Assembly: GCA_045587025.1 (NCBI GenBank)
Contig: JAZNBK010000017.1
Coordinates: 1 to 55,607, forward strand
Source of the DNA: UBA1740 sp045587025
Lineage (GTDB): Bacteria; Bacillota; Clostridia; Oscillospirales; CAG-272
Direction: 5' to 3'
DNA: 55,607 bases
How positions within the stretch are numbered: position 1 is the first letter of the stretch; every line of letters starts with the position of its first letter. Made by a program: the position numbers and the translations under genes. The notes under the pieces were generated by a model that saw only the letters and a list, made by a program, of their open reading frames with translations, ran no database searches and had not been told where the DNA came from. Of the stretch, positions 32,759 through 40,522 are shown piece after piece.

Positions 32759-32888
32759 CAGTTTTTATTAATTTTTTTAGCTTTTTTTGCTTTTTTATTT
32801 TTTTACGATCATTATATCCAAAATTTCAATACGTTTTTTTGTATATATGTATATTTTAACAAATTTTCATTTTTTATTTGTTTTCCCA

Positions 32889-32917
32889 TTGACTATTGTT
32901 GTTTTTTATTATATAAT
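32889..32917 (+). promoter_or_regulatory. Sigma-A promoter of serC-serA
   Basis: -35 TTGACT (32889-32894), 17-bp spacer, -10 TATAAT (32912-32917). The start point near 32924 leaves a leader of about 50 nt to the preferred serC start. Confidence 0.8.
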
Positions 32918-32973
32918 TATTAGTAATTAAATATTATATGAAAGGATTCGACTCATTTGAGCGTCGCAAAAAA

Positions 32974-34062
32974 ATGAAAAGAGTTTATAATTTTTCAGCA
33001 GGTCCCTCTATGCTCCCCTTAAGCGTACTGGAAAAAGCTTATTCAGAGCTTTTATGTTACGGAGACAGTGGTATGTCCGTTATGGAAATGAGCCACCGCT
33101 CTAAAGATTACGAGCCCATTATTCAAGGCGCAGAGGCAGCTCTTCGCAAATTGATGAACATCCCTGACAATTACAAGGTATTGTTCCTTCAGGGAGGCGC
33201 TTCCACTCAATTCGCGGCTATCCCCTTCAACCTTCTCTCAGAGCGTAAATGCGCTGACTACATTATTTCGGGACAATTCTCAAAAAAGGCGTACCAAGAA
33301 GCGAAGAAGTACGGTGATATCGCCGTCGCAGCTTCAAGCGCGGGCGCTAACTTTACTATTATTCCCGATACGAAGCAGACCGACTTCCGTCCCGATGCGG
33401 ATTACGTTCATATTTGCTTCAACAACACCATCTACGGTACTAAATTCCATTATATTCCCGATACGGGAAATATACCGCTCGTCGCCGATATGTCATCCTG
33501 CATCTGCTCTGAGCCGGTAGACGTTACCAAGTTCGGTCTTATCTACGCAGGCGCGCAGAAGAACATTGCTCCCGCAGGTCTTACTATCGTCATCGTTCGA
33601 GAGGACCTTATCGGAAATACTAAGCCCGATTGTCCCTCTATGTTCGATTACAAGCTCATGGCTGACAACGACTCTATGTATAACACTCCTCCCTGCTGGT
33701 GCATCTATATGGCTAAGCTCGTGTTCGAGTGGATCTTGGATATGGGCGGTCTCGAGGAAATGCAGAAGATAAATCAGGAAAAGGCGAATATTCTTTACGA
33801 TTATCTCGATTCTCAGTCCTATTATATCGCTCCCGTTGACAAGAAATGCCGTTCCATGATGAACGTAGTTTTCGTTACGGGCGATCCCGATTTGGATGCA
33901 AAATTCGCAAAAGAGGCGTCTGCGGCAGGTCTTAAGAACATTAAAGGTCACCGCTCCGTCGGCGGCATGCGCGCTTCCATTTATAACGCAATGCCCAAAG
34001 AGGGCGTAGAAGCTCTCGTTGCATTCATGGATAAATTCGCAAAAGAAAATCCGAAAGAATAA
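32974..34062 (+). CDS. serC: Phosphoserine aminotransferase
   Basis: SerC is a PLP enzyme that turns 3-phosphohydroxypyruvate plus glutamate into phosphoserine. The 362-aa product begins with the family start RVYNFSAGPSMLP, has GGASTQF (near residue 77), the PLP lysine in AGAQKNIAPAGLT (near 192) and the C-terminal GHRSVGGMRASIYNAMP. An earlier in-frame ATG (32938) would add 12 residues but has no ribosome site and is not seen in the family; the chosen ATG has only a weak GAG upstream. Followed by serA after 24 nt. No serB is near. Confidence 0.95.
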   Translation: MKRVYNFSAGPSMLPLSVLEKAYSELLCYGDSGMSVMEMSHRSKDYEPIIQGAEAALRKLMNIPDNYKVLFLQGGASTQFAAIPFNLLSERKCADYIISGQFSKKAYQEAKKYGDIAVAASSAGANFTIIPDTKQTDFRPDADYVHICFNNTIYGTKFHYIPDTGNIPLVADMSSCICSEPVDVTKFGLIYAGAQKNIAPAGLTIVIVREDLIGNTKPDCPSMFDYKLMADNDSMYNTPPCWCIYMAKLVFEWILDMGGLEEMQKINQEKANILYDYLDSQSYYIAPVDKKCRSMMNVVFVTGDPDLDAKFAKEASAAGLKNIKGHRSVGGMRASIYNAMPKEGVEALVAFMDKFAKENPKE

Positions 34063-34086
34063 TTAAAGCCAAGGAAGGTTTATATC

Positions 34087-35250
34087 ATGAAATCCATTAA
34101 GCTTATGAACAAAATTGCCGCTGTCGGAACCGACGTTTTTGACCGCAGCAAATATATTGTAAACGATACCGAAGAAAATCCCGATGCGATAATGGTGCGT
34201 TCCGCTTCATTACACGAAATGGAATTTCCCTCTAATCTCGAGGCAATTGCTCGCTGCGGCGCAGGTGTTAACAACATCCCCGTCGACAAATGCGCAGAAA
34301 AGGGTATCGTAGTATTCAACACTCCCGGCGCTAATGCAAACGGCGTTAAGGAACTCGCAATCGCCGCGCTCATCATGGCGTCAAGAAACATTACGGGCGG
34401 TATTGAGTGGGTAAAAACTCTCGAAGGCACCGAAGGAATTGCTAAGGCAGTAGAATCGGGAAAAGGCGCTTACGTAGGTCATGAGCTCGCAGGAAAGTCG
34501 CTCGGCGTTATCGGCTTGGGCGCTATCGGCGGAATGGTTGCTAACGCTGCAAGACATCTTGACATGAAGGTTTTCGGCTGTGACCCTTATATTACGGTAA
34601 ACGGCGCGTGGAGCTTGTCCCGTGCAATTACGAAGGCCGCTTCCTATGAGGATATTTTCAAAAACTGCGATTATATCACCCTGCACGTTCCCGCTACTGC
34701 GGAAACCAAAAATATGATTTGCGCAAAAACTCTTTCCATGATGAAGGACGGCGTCAGAATAATCAACCTTTCCCGTGCTGACTTAGTTAACGCCGAGGAT
34801 ATGAAGGCAGCTCTGGCATCAGGCAAGGTAGCTTGCTACGTAACCGACTTCCCGACGGAAGCAACGGTGGGTGTGAACGGAATAATCAATATTCCTCACT
34901 TGGGCGCTTCTACCTTCGAGTCCGAGGACAACTGCGCTATTATGGCGGCTCATCAGCTTGACGAATATCTTGAAAACGGAAATATCAAAAACAGTGTAAA
35001 CTTCCCTTCAGTATCCATTCCTCACAATGGCGCTGCAAGAATTTGCTTACTGCACAAGAATATTCCGAACGTTCTCAACAACATTACCAATATTGTCTCG
35101 AGCGAAAATCTCAACATCGAAAATCTCTCTAACGGTTCTAAGGGAGATTACGCATACACTATTGTGGAAATATCCGTTATGCCCTCCAATAGCGCTATTC
35201 AAGCGTTAAAGAACATTGACGGCGTAATAAAGCTTCGCATATTTGGTTAA
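34087..35250 (+). CDS. serA: D-3-phosphoglycerate dehydrogenase
   Basis: SerA oxidises 3-phosphoglycerate with NAD as the first step of serine synthesis. The 387-aa product has the substrate domain with RCGAGVNNIP (near residue 57), the NAD-binding loop GVIGLGAIGGMVANAA (near 140), the catalytic Arg and Glu/His region (INLSRADLVN; PHLGASTFESEDN near 275) and a C-terminal ACT domain (about 315-387), usual for serine feedback control. GGAAGG precedes the ATG. Part of the serCA operon. Confidence 0.95.
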   Translation: MKSIKLMNKIAAVGTDVFDRSKYIVNDTEENPDAIMVRSASLHEMEFPSNLEAIARCGAGVNNIPVDKCAEKGIVVFNTPGANANGVKELAIAALIMASRNITGGIEWVKTLEGTEGIAKAVESGKGAYVGHELAGKSLGVIGLGAIGGMVANAARHLDMKVFGCDPYITVNGAWSLSRAITKAASYEDIFKNCDYITLHVPATAETKNMICAKTLSMMKDGVRIINLSRADLVNAEDMKAALASGKVACYVTDFPTEATVGVNGIINIPHLGASTFESEDNCAIMAAHQLDEYLENGNIKNSVNFPSVSIPHNGAARICLLHKNIPNVLNNITNIVSSENLNIENLSNGSKGDYAYTIVEISVMPSNSAIQALKNIDGVIKLRIFG

Positions 35251-35258
35251 TGAAATAA

Positions 35259-35297
35259 TTAAGCCCTGCGATTTAGTAAATCGCAGGGCTTTTTCTT
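35259..35297. terminator. Bidirectional terminator serA / infB
   Basis: A perfect 14-bp stem AAGCCCTGCGATTT/AAATCGCAGGGCTT with a 3-nt loop followed by TTTTT, between convergent serA and infB. Confidence 0.9.
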
Positions 35298-35318
35298 TTC
35301 TAAAAGCGCTCTTGCTTT

Positions 35319-37823
35319 TTATTGCTTGATTTCCTCCATTATAAATGCTTCGAACACGTCGCCTTCTTTTATGTCGTTAAAGCGCTCAAGTGTTATACCA
35401 CATTCATATCCTGAGGATACCTCCTTCACGTCGTCCTTGAATCGACGCAATGAAGCCATTTTGTCTTCGCTTATAACTATTCCGTCGCGTACTACGCGGA
35501 TGTTCGCATTTCTTACTATCTTTCCGTCGGTTATATAGCATCCCGCAACCGTTCCGACGCTCGAAACGTGAATTGCCTGACGTACCTCTGCGTGTCCCAA
35601 CAACATCTCCTTGAACTTAGGAGCGAGCATTCCCTTCATAGCGGATGTAATCTCCTCTATGCAGTCGTAGATAATTCTATAAGTACGAACATCTACGTTC
35701 TGACGCTTAGCAGAATCAAGCGCGCCTCTGTCCGGACGAACGTTAAAACCGACGATTATAGCATTGGAGGCAGATGCGAGCATTACGTCGCTCTCTGTAA
35801 TTCCGCCAACCGCACCGTGAATAACGTTTACCTTTACTTCTTCGTTTGAAAGCTTAATAAGCGACGCCCTTACTGCTTCTACAGAGCCGGCAACGTCTGC
35901 CTTTACGATGATATTAAAGTTCTTAATACCCTCGCTGATTTGTGAGAACAGCTCGTCAAGGTTAACTCTGGCGTTCGCTTTAAATTCTTCCTGCTTCGCT
36001 TTATCTCTACGCTGTTCTGCAAGAGACCTCGCCATTTTTTCGTCTTCTACCGCATTGAACTCATCGCCTGCCTCGGGCACCTCTGCAAGTCCTATTATCT
36101 CGACGGGAACGCCGGGTCCTGCTTCCTTCACTAACATACCCTTGTCGTTTGTCATTGCGCGAACTCTACCTACCGCCGTACCTGCAATCAGAATATCTCC
36201 CGCATACAGAGTTCCGTTTTGCACCAAGAGCGAAGCCACAGGGCCTCTGCCGTGGTCAAGACGGGATTCAACGACGATACCCTTCGCTCTTCTGTTGGGG
36301 TTCGCCTTTAACTCCTTAACCTCTGCGACGAGAAGAACGCTTTCAAGCAAGGTATCGATACCCATTCCGGTCAAAGCAGATATCGGAACGCAGATAACGT
36401 CTCCGCCCCACTCCTCAGGAACAAGGTCGTACTTGGTAAGCTCCTGCTTGATATTATCAGGGTTCGCCTCCGGCTTATCCATTTTGTTTATAGCAACCAA
36501 AATATCTATGCCTGCCGCCTTCGCATGATTTATCGCCTCTATCGTCTGAGGCATAATACCGTCGTCTGCAGCAACGACGAGGATAGCAATATCGGTCGCC
36601 TGAGCGCCTCTCGCGCGCATTGCCGTAAACGCCTCGTGTCCGGGGGTATCAAGGAACGTCATATCCTTGCCGTTTACGTTAACGCGATATGCGCCTATAT
36701 GCTGAGTAATTCCGCCTGCTTCTCCCTTTGTAACGTTCGTATGGCGTATCGCATCCAAAAGCGAGGTCTTTCCGTGGTCAACGTGTCCCATAACAACGAC
36801 GACGGGACCTCTTTCAACCAAGCTTCCCTCATCGTCGGGTGTTTCATCGAAAAGACGCTCCTCGATAGTAACGACAACCTCTTTCTCGGCGATAATGCCG
36901 AGCTCGTCTGCCAAGAGATATGCAGTTTCGTAATCTATAACTTGATTCACGGACGCCATAACGCCCATCATCATAAGCTTTTTAATAATCTCCGCAGAGG
37001 TCTTTTTCATACGGGATGCAAGCTCACTGACTGTAATTTCCTCGGGGATAGTGATAGAAAGAGGTTTTTTCTTAACTATTTCCGCTTCCAGCTTTTTCAT
37101 CTTTTCAGACGCGAACTTATCCTTCTCTCTTGCGCCCTTTCCCGTCCCTCTGTTATCCTGCTTCTTGAGCTTTTGACGCTCAGCGCGGAAATCGGACATT
37201 CCGCTCGAATATTTGCTGTCTATTTTTTCATCATATTTAGAAAGGTCTACCGTCGTGGTTCTCGTATCTACTATACGTGTTTTTGGCGCTTTCGGCGCTA
37301 CGTATTCAACGTTATTATCGTTACTTGAAACGGGAGCGGTAGGAATTATCGTTTTGAAGGTCTGCTTCGGCTTTTGCTTCTGCTGTGGCTGTTGGGGCTT
37401 CTTTTGCTGTTCCTTTTGCGCCTTGGCTTTCGCCTCCGCCTCTGCCTTAGCTTTTGCCTCCGCTTCCGCTTTGGCTTTAGCTTCCGCTTTTGCCTTAGCT
37501 TCTGCCTCTGCCTTGGCTTTCGCCGCCGCTGCCTCCGCCTTCGCCTTTGCCTCTGCTTCCTGCGCAGCTTTCGCCTTCGCTTCGGCTATCGCCCTCTCTC
37601 TTTCCTCGGAAATAATGGTAGCTTTACCATCAAGATAGTCAGAAAGATTGATGATTTGATTCTCCTTTGTATACATCTGGAGAAATATCTCCATCTCATC
37701 GCCCTCAAGCGAAGCTCCTGTCTTCTTATCCATTCCCAACGTTTTGAGAAAATCGATAATATCTTTTCCCTTAATATTAAAATCTTTTGATATTTGAGAA
37801 AGCTTTACATTATTTGATGCCAT
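35319..37823 (-). CDS. infB: Translation initiation factor IF-2
   Basis: IF-2 is the GTPase that brings initiator tRNA to the 30S subunit. The 834-aa product has an N-terminal IF2_N helix domain (residues 1-50), a low-complexity linker of AEAKAKAE repeats (about 80-150) and Lys/Gln runs, the G domain (GHVDHGKTS near 347, DTPGHEAFT, NKMDKPE) and C-terminal domains II-IV. The length is normal for Bacillota; the Ala-Lys-Glu repeats are of variable-linker type. Last gene of the rimP-nusA-ylxR-ylxQ-infB operon. Confidence 0.97.
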   Translation of the reverse strand: MASNNVKLSQISKDFNIKGKDIIDFLKTLGMDKKTGASLEGDEMEIFLQMYTKENQIINLSDYLDGKATIISEERERAIAEAKAKAAQEAEAKAKAEAAAAKAKAEAEAKAKAEAKAKAEAEAKAKAEAEAKAKAQKEQQKKPQQPQQKQKPKQTFKTIIPTAPVSSNDNNVEYVAPKAPKTRIVDTRTTTVDLSKYDEKIDSKYSSGMSDFRAERQKLKKQDNRGTGKGAREKDKFASEKMKKLEAEIVKKKPLSITIPEEITVSELASRMKKTSAEIIKKLMMMGVMASVNQVIDYETAYLLADELGIIAEKEVVVTIEERLFDETPDDEGSLVERGPVVVVMGHVDHGKTSLLDAIRHTNVTKGEAGGITQHIGAYRVNVNGKDMTFLDTPGHEAFTAMRARGAQATDIAILVVAADDGIMPQTIEAINHAKAAGIDILVAINKMDKPEANPDNIKQELTKYDLVPEEWGGDVICVPISALTGMGIDTLLESVLLVAEVKELKANPNRRAKGIVVESRLDHGRGPVASLLVQNGTLYAGDILIAGTAVGRVRAMTNDKGMLVKEAGPGVPVEIIGLAEVPEAGDEFNAVEDEKMARSLAEQRRDKAKQEEFKANARVNLDELFSQISEGIKNFNIIVKADVAGSVEAVRASLIKLSNEEVKVNVIHGAVGGITESDVMLASASNAIIVGFNVRPDRGALDSAKRQNVDVRTYRIIYDCIEEITSAMKGMLAPKFKEMLLGHAEVRQAIHVSSVGTVAGCYITDGKIVRNANIRVVRDGIVISEDKMASLRRFKDDVKEVSSGYECGITLERFNDIKEGDVFEAFIMEEIKQ

Positions 37824-37825
37824 AT

Positions 37826-38200
37826 TTAATCACTGTTTCCAAGCTGTTCGGAAACTTCCTTTCCTGACAATTTTAAAAGTTCTGCGGCAAATCCGACGTC
37901 GGTAACCGCCACCGTCGCTATTATAGATGTTTTACCCACAATACGTGATAATTCTTCCTTCGTTATATCAGAAACTATCAAATCCACTTTATAAAAATCT
38001 GATTTTGATATAAGCTTTTTCTGTGTTTGAGCTGACGCATCGCAAGCGACAACTACAAGGTGCGGCTTCGTTTTTTTACGCATTGCCTCGCATACCATAG
38101 GCGTTGAGCAAACCAATTTGCCTGCTTTCTTTGCGATACCGAGCATAGACAAAAAGCGTTTACGCTCACTTGACGCATTTCCCTTGTTACTGTTCGTCAC
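37826..38200 (-). CDS. L7Ae/YlxQ-type ribosomal-protein-like RNA-binding protein
   Basis: YlxQ-like proteins belong to the L7Ae/L30e family that binds kink-turn RNA. The 124-aa product has the family core ERKRFLSMLGIAKKAGKLVCST, VVVACDASAQTQKKL and a conserved position between ylxR and infB. The start is taken at GTG overlapping the ylxR stop by 14 nt, since GGAGG lies 10 nt upstream; the longer ORF starting further upstream would read through ylxR. It ends 2 nt before infB. Confidence 0.88.
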   Translation of the reverse strand: MTNSNKGNASSERKRFLSMLGIAKKAGKLVCSTPMVCEAMRKKTKPHLVVVACDASAQTQKKLISKSDFYKVDLIVSDITKEELSRIVGKTSIIATVAVTDVGFAAELLKLSGKEVSEQLGNSD

Positions 38201-38474
38201 TGAGCTGCGCCTCCAATGCATCGTACACACCCTCCGGAATTTCGCACTCTAAATTTTGCGCTATCCGACGGCTTTTTCTCGCTTTTTTAAGGCAAGCGAG
38301 ATTGGGGCAAATATATGCGCCCCTGCCGGATTTTTTTCCGGTTTTGTCAAGTGAAATTTCCCCCTCAGGCGAACGAACTATACGTATAAGCTCAATTTTT
38401 GGAAAATGCTCGCCACAACCGGTGCAACGGCGAGTGGGAATTTTCTTTTCTCTTACCTTTTGAGTTTGTTTCAA
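38187..38474 (-). CDS. YlxR family protein (RnpM)
   Basis: YlxR is a small basic RNA-binding protein of the nusA-infB operon, reported as a modulator of RNase P (RnpM). The 95-aa product has the conserved TRRCTGC (residues 14-20), LIRIVRSPEG and KSGRGAYIC motifs. It starts at TTG: AGGAGA lies 6 nt upstream and no ATG is available. It overlaps the L7Ae-like gene at its 3' end. Confidence 0.92.
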   Translation of the reverse strand: MKQTQKVREKKIPTRRCTGCGEHFPKIELIRIVRSPEGEISLDKTGKKSGRGAYICPNLACLKKARKSRRIAQNLECEIPEGVYDALEAQLSDEQ

Positions 38475-38491
38475 GTTTTTTCTCCTATATG

Positions 38492-39517
38492 TTATGCCTT
38501 AATATCTATTTTATAACCTGTGAGCTTTGCCGCAAGCTTTGCGTTCTGCCCTTCCTTGCCTATCGCAAGAGAAAGCTGGTCAGGAGAAACCTTTACGCGA
38601 CAGGTGCGCTCGCCGTCAAGCTCTACCGAGAGAATCGTCGCAGGAGCGAGAGCTGCCGCTACGAACTTTATAGGATCCTCGTCGTAACGAATTACGTCTA
38701 TTTTCTCGTTTCCAAGCTCGTTTAAGATTGCGCCGATACGCATTCCCTTGTTACCGATACAAGCGCCGACGGGATCAACGTTTTCATCCCTTGAGCAAAC
38801 TGCTATTTTCGTGCGTGAGCCAGCGTCTCTTGACACGCTCTTTATAAGAACCGTGCCGTCCTGAATCTCGGGAATCTCCAATTCGAAAAGGCGCTGAACC
38901 ATCTTGGGATGAATACGGGAAAGAGTAACTATCGGGCCTCTCATCTCGCTTCCCTTTACCTCGGTAACGAAAACCTTCAGTCGATCTCCTACTCTGAAGG
39001 AATCGCCAGGAATCTGCTCCGCCTTCAAAAGTGTCGCGCGGCTCGTACCGGTATCAAGAATTAAATTTCCGTTCGTATCGTCAACCTTATCAACGATCGC
39101 CGTAATAATTTCTTCTCTTTTGTTTTCATACTCGCGCGCGATATTTGAGCGTTCTGCCTCACGGATGCCCTGTATAATTACCTGCTTTGCCGCTTGCGCG
39201 CTGAGGCGTCTGAAGTTCTTCGGCTTAAGCTCAAATTCGACGACACCGCCGAGCTTATGACGACGGCTTATCTCCTTCGCATCCTCAAGAGATATTTCAA
39301 TATCCGGATTTTCCACGACCTCGACGACCGTCTTTTGCTGATACACTCTCATATCCTTTTTGTTTTCATCCAACAAAATTCTTACGTTCGTGTTTCCGCC
39401 AAGCTCCTTTTTAAAGGCACTCACAAGAGCCGCCTCTACTTTTTCAAGCATATACTGCTTGGAAATTCCTTTCTCGCTTTCAAGAAGGTCGAGTGCATTA
39501 AAAAATTCTGTATTCAT
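38492..39517 (-). CDS. nusA: Transcription termination/antitermination factor NusA
   Basis: NusA binds RNA polymerase and nascent RNA to control pausing, termination and antitermination. The 341-aa product shows the NTD (MNTEFFNALDLLESEKGISK), S1 domain (about 130-200), KH1 (DPVGACIGNKGMRIGAILNEL near 250) and KH2 (LAIGKEGQNAKLAAKLTGYKI at the end). It lacks the acidic C-terminal repeats of proteobacterial NusA, normal for Bacillota. It lies between rimP and ylxR on the minus strand. Confidence 0.96.
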   Translation of the reverse strand: MNTEFFNALDLLESEKGISKQYMLEKVEAALVSAFKKELGGNTNVRILLDENKKDMRVYQQKTVVEVVENPDIEISLEDAKEISRRHKLGGVVEFELKPKNFRRLSAQAAKQVIIQGIREAERSNIAREYENKREEIITAIVDKVDDTNGNLILDTGTSRATLLKAEQIPGDSFRVGDRLKVFVTEVKGSEMRGPIVTLSRIHPKMVQRLFELEIPEIQDGTVLIKSVSRDAGSRTKIAVCSRDENVDPVGACIGNKGMRIGAILNELGNEKIDVIRYDEDPIKFVAAALAPATILSVELDGERTCRVKVSPDQLSLAIGKEGQNAKLAAKLTGYKIDIKA

Positions 39518-39571
39518 TTTTTGCTTATACTATGCAGAAAACTGCATCCTTTCATATTATATTCTTAATTC

Positions 39572-40039
39572 TTATTCTTCTATATAACGAATTGAAATTT
39601 TTGATACTTCGTTTCTTTCAAACGTTATTTTTTCATCATTTTCAAGAAGTATCGTGATTTTTGGCGCTTCGTAGCTCTCCAAAATTCCTATATACGATTT
39701 TTTACCGTTCTTTGCAGCGAAAAGACGTACTTCAACTATCTCGCCTATCGAGCTTTCAATATGAAACTCGGTGCGAAGCTCCGGCTCCAAGCCCTTGGAG
39801 GATACGTTCAGACGGTAGGCGTCCTCTATCGGATCTGCCTCGTCCAATATCGGATCTATCGCTCTGTGTACCGTTTCGCAATCGCTTATCCAAATTCCCT
39901 CTTCCTTGTCAATAGTAATAGTGAGGTTCATTTCAGAGCCGATTTTCTCATATTCAACGTCCCAAAGCATATAGCCCAATCCCTCTACCGTAGGACGCAA
40001 AAGCTCTTCTACCACGGTGGCAATATTCTGCTTCTTCAA
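39572..40039 (-). CDS. rimP: Ribosome maturation factor RimP
   Basis: RimP assists late 30S subunit assembly. The 155-aa product has the family features LGYMLWDVEYEKIGSEMNLTI (near residue 20), DCETVHRAIDPILDE (near 53), LNVSSKGLEPEL (near 77) and a C-terminal Sm-like domain. The start is TTG, with AAGGAG 8 nt upstream. First gene of the nusA-infB operon. Confidence 0.94.
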   Translation of the reverse strand: MKKQNIATVVEELLRPTVEGLGYMLWDVEYEKIGSEMNLTITIDKEEGIWISDCETVHRAIDPILDEADPIEDAYRLNVSSKGLEPELRTEFHIESSIGEIVEVRLFAAKNGKKSYIGILESYEAPKITILLENDEKITFERNEVSKISIRYIEE

Positions 40040-40071
40040 TATTAAATCTCCTTAATGCTTTTTAGATAAAA

Positions 40072-40097
40072 CAGAGAGTGGGCAAAACCCACTCTCC
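40072..40097 (-). promoter_or_regulatory. Hairpin in the rimP operon leader
   Basis: GAGAGTGGG and CCCACTCTC form a perfect 9-bp stem 35 nt before rimP, inside the transcribed leader. Without a T run it is not a clear terminator; it may be a regulatory or stabilising element. Confidence 0.45.
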
Positions 40098-40123
40098 TAT
40101 CTTATACTTCATACTACACCTGC

Positions 40124-40152
40124 ATTATAACATACACTTTAAAAAAATGCAA
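40124..40152 (-). promoter_or_regulatory. Sigma-A promoter of the rimP-nusA-infB operon
   Basis: Minus strand -35 TTGCAT (40147-40152), 17-bp spacer, -10 TATAAT (40124-40129). Confidence 0.75.
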
Positions 40153-40265
40153 TAGTTTTTTTGTATTTTTTTCTATTTTTATTTTGCATAAAGACGTTTT
40201 TTTGGCGCATACTTAAATATGACCTACGGTCAAATATACACAAAGAGTATAAAGGGAATAAAAAA

Positions 40266-40445
40266 ATGCAGAATAATCAAAACCAGAACTATCAGAATAA
40301 TAATCAGCAGAATAACAATCAGAACAGCCAGAACAACCAGAATAGCCAGAATAGCCAAAATAATCAGAACAAGAATAAAAACAGCCAGAATAGTCAGAAT
40401 AATAACCAGAATCAGAATCAGAACCAAAATAAAAATAACCAGTAA
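40266..40445 (+). CDS. Asn/Gln-rich microprotein (59 aa)
   Basis: After Met the 59-aa product is made almost only of Asn (30) and Gln (19), with 5 Ser, 3 Lys and one Tyr, in irregular QN and NQN units. AAAGGGA lies 7 nt before the ATG and a strong terminator follows 37 nt after the stop, so it forms a compact single-gene unit. It has no hydrophobic segment or signal peptide. Composition recalls gamma-type spore proteins or prion-like domains, but it has no folded region and I cannot assign it. The frame is open without interruptions despite the repetitive DNA, though both other frames on this strand are also partly open. Confidence 0.6.
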   Translation: MQNNQNQNYQNNNQQNNNQNSQNNQNSQNSQNNQNKNKNSQNSQNNNQNQNQNQNKNNQ

Positions 40446-40479
40446 GTTTGAACGAAAGCGAAATCAGTTCTTTTTACGG

Positions 40480-40517
40480 CAAAAGGTCTGTCAAAATGAC
40501 AGACCTTTATGTTTTTT
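40480..40517. terminator. Bidirectional terminator, N/Q gene / thrS
   Basis: A perfect 12-bp stem AAAGGTCTGTCA/TGACAGACCTTT with a 3-nt A loop, followed by ATGTTTTTT. Confidence 0.85.
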
Positions 40518-40522
40518 GTTTT

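Noticed and set aside
37213..37790. Antisense ORFs over the infB linker (Ala/Phe- or Leu/Arg-rich)
   Set aside because: They are reflections of the Ala-Lys-Glu repeat codons of the IF-2 linker on the other strand.
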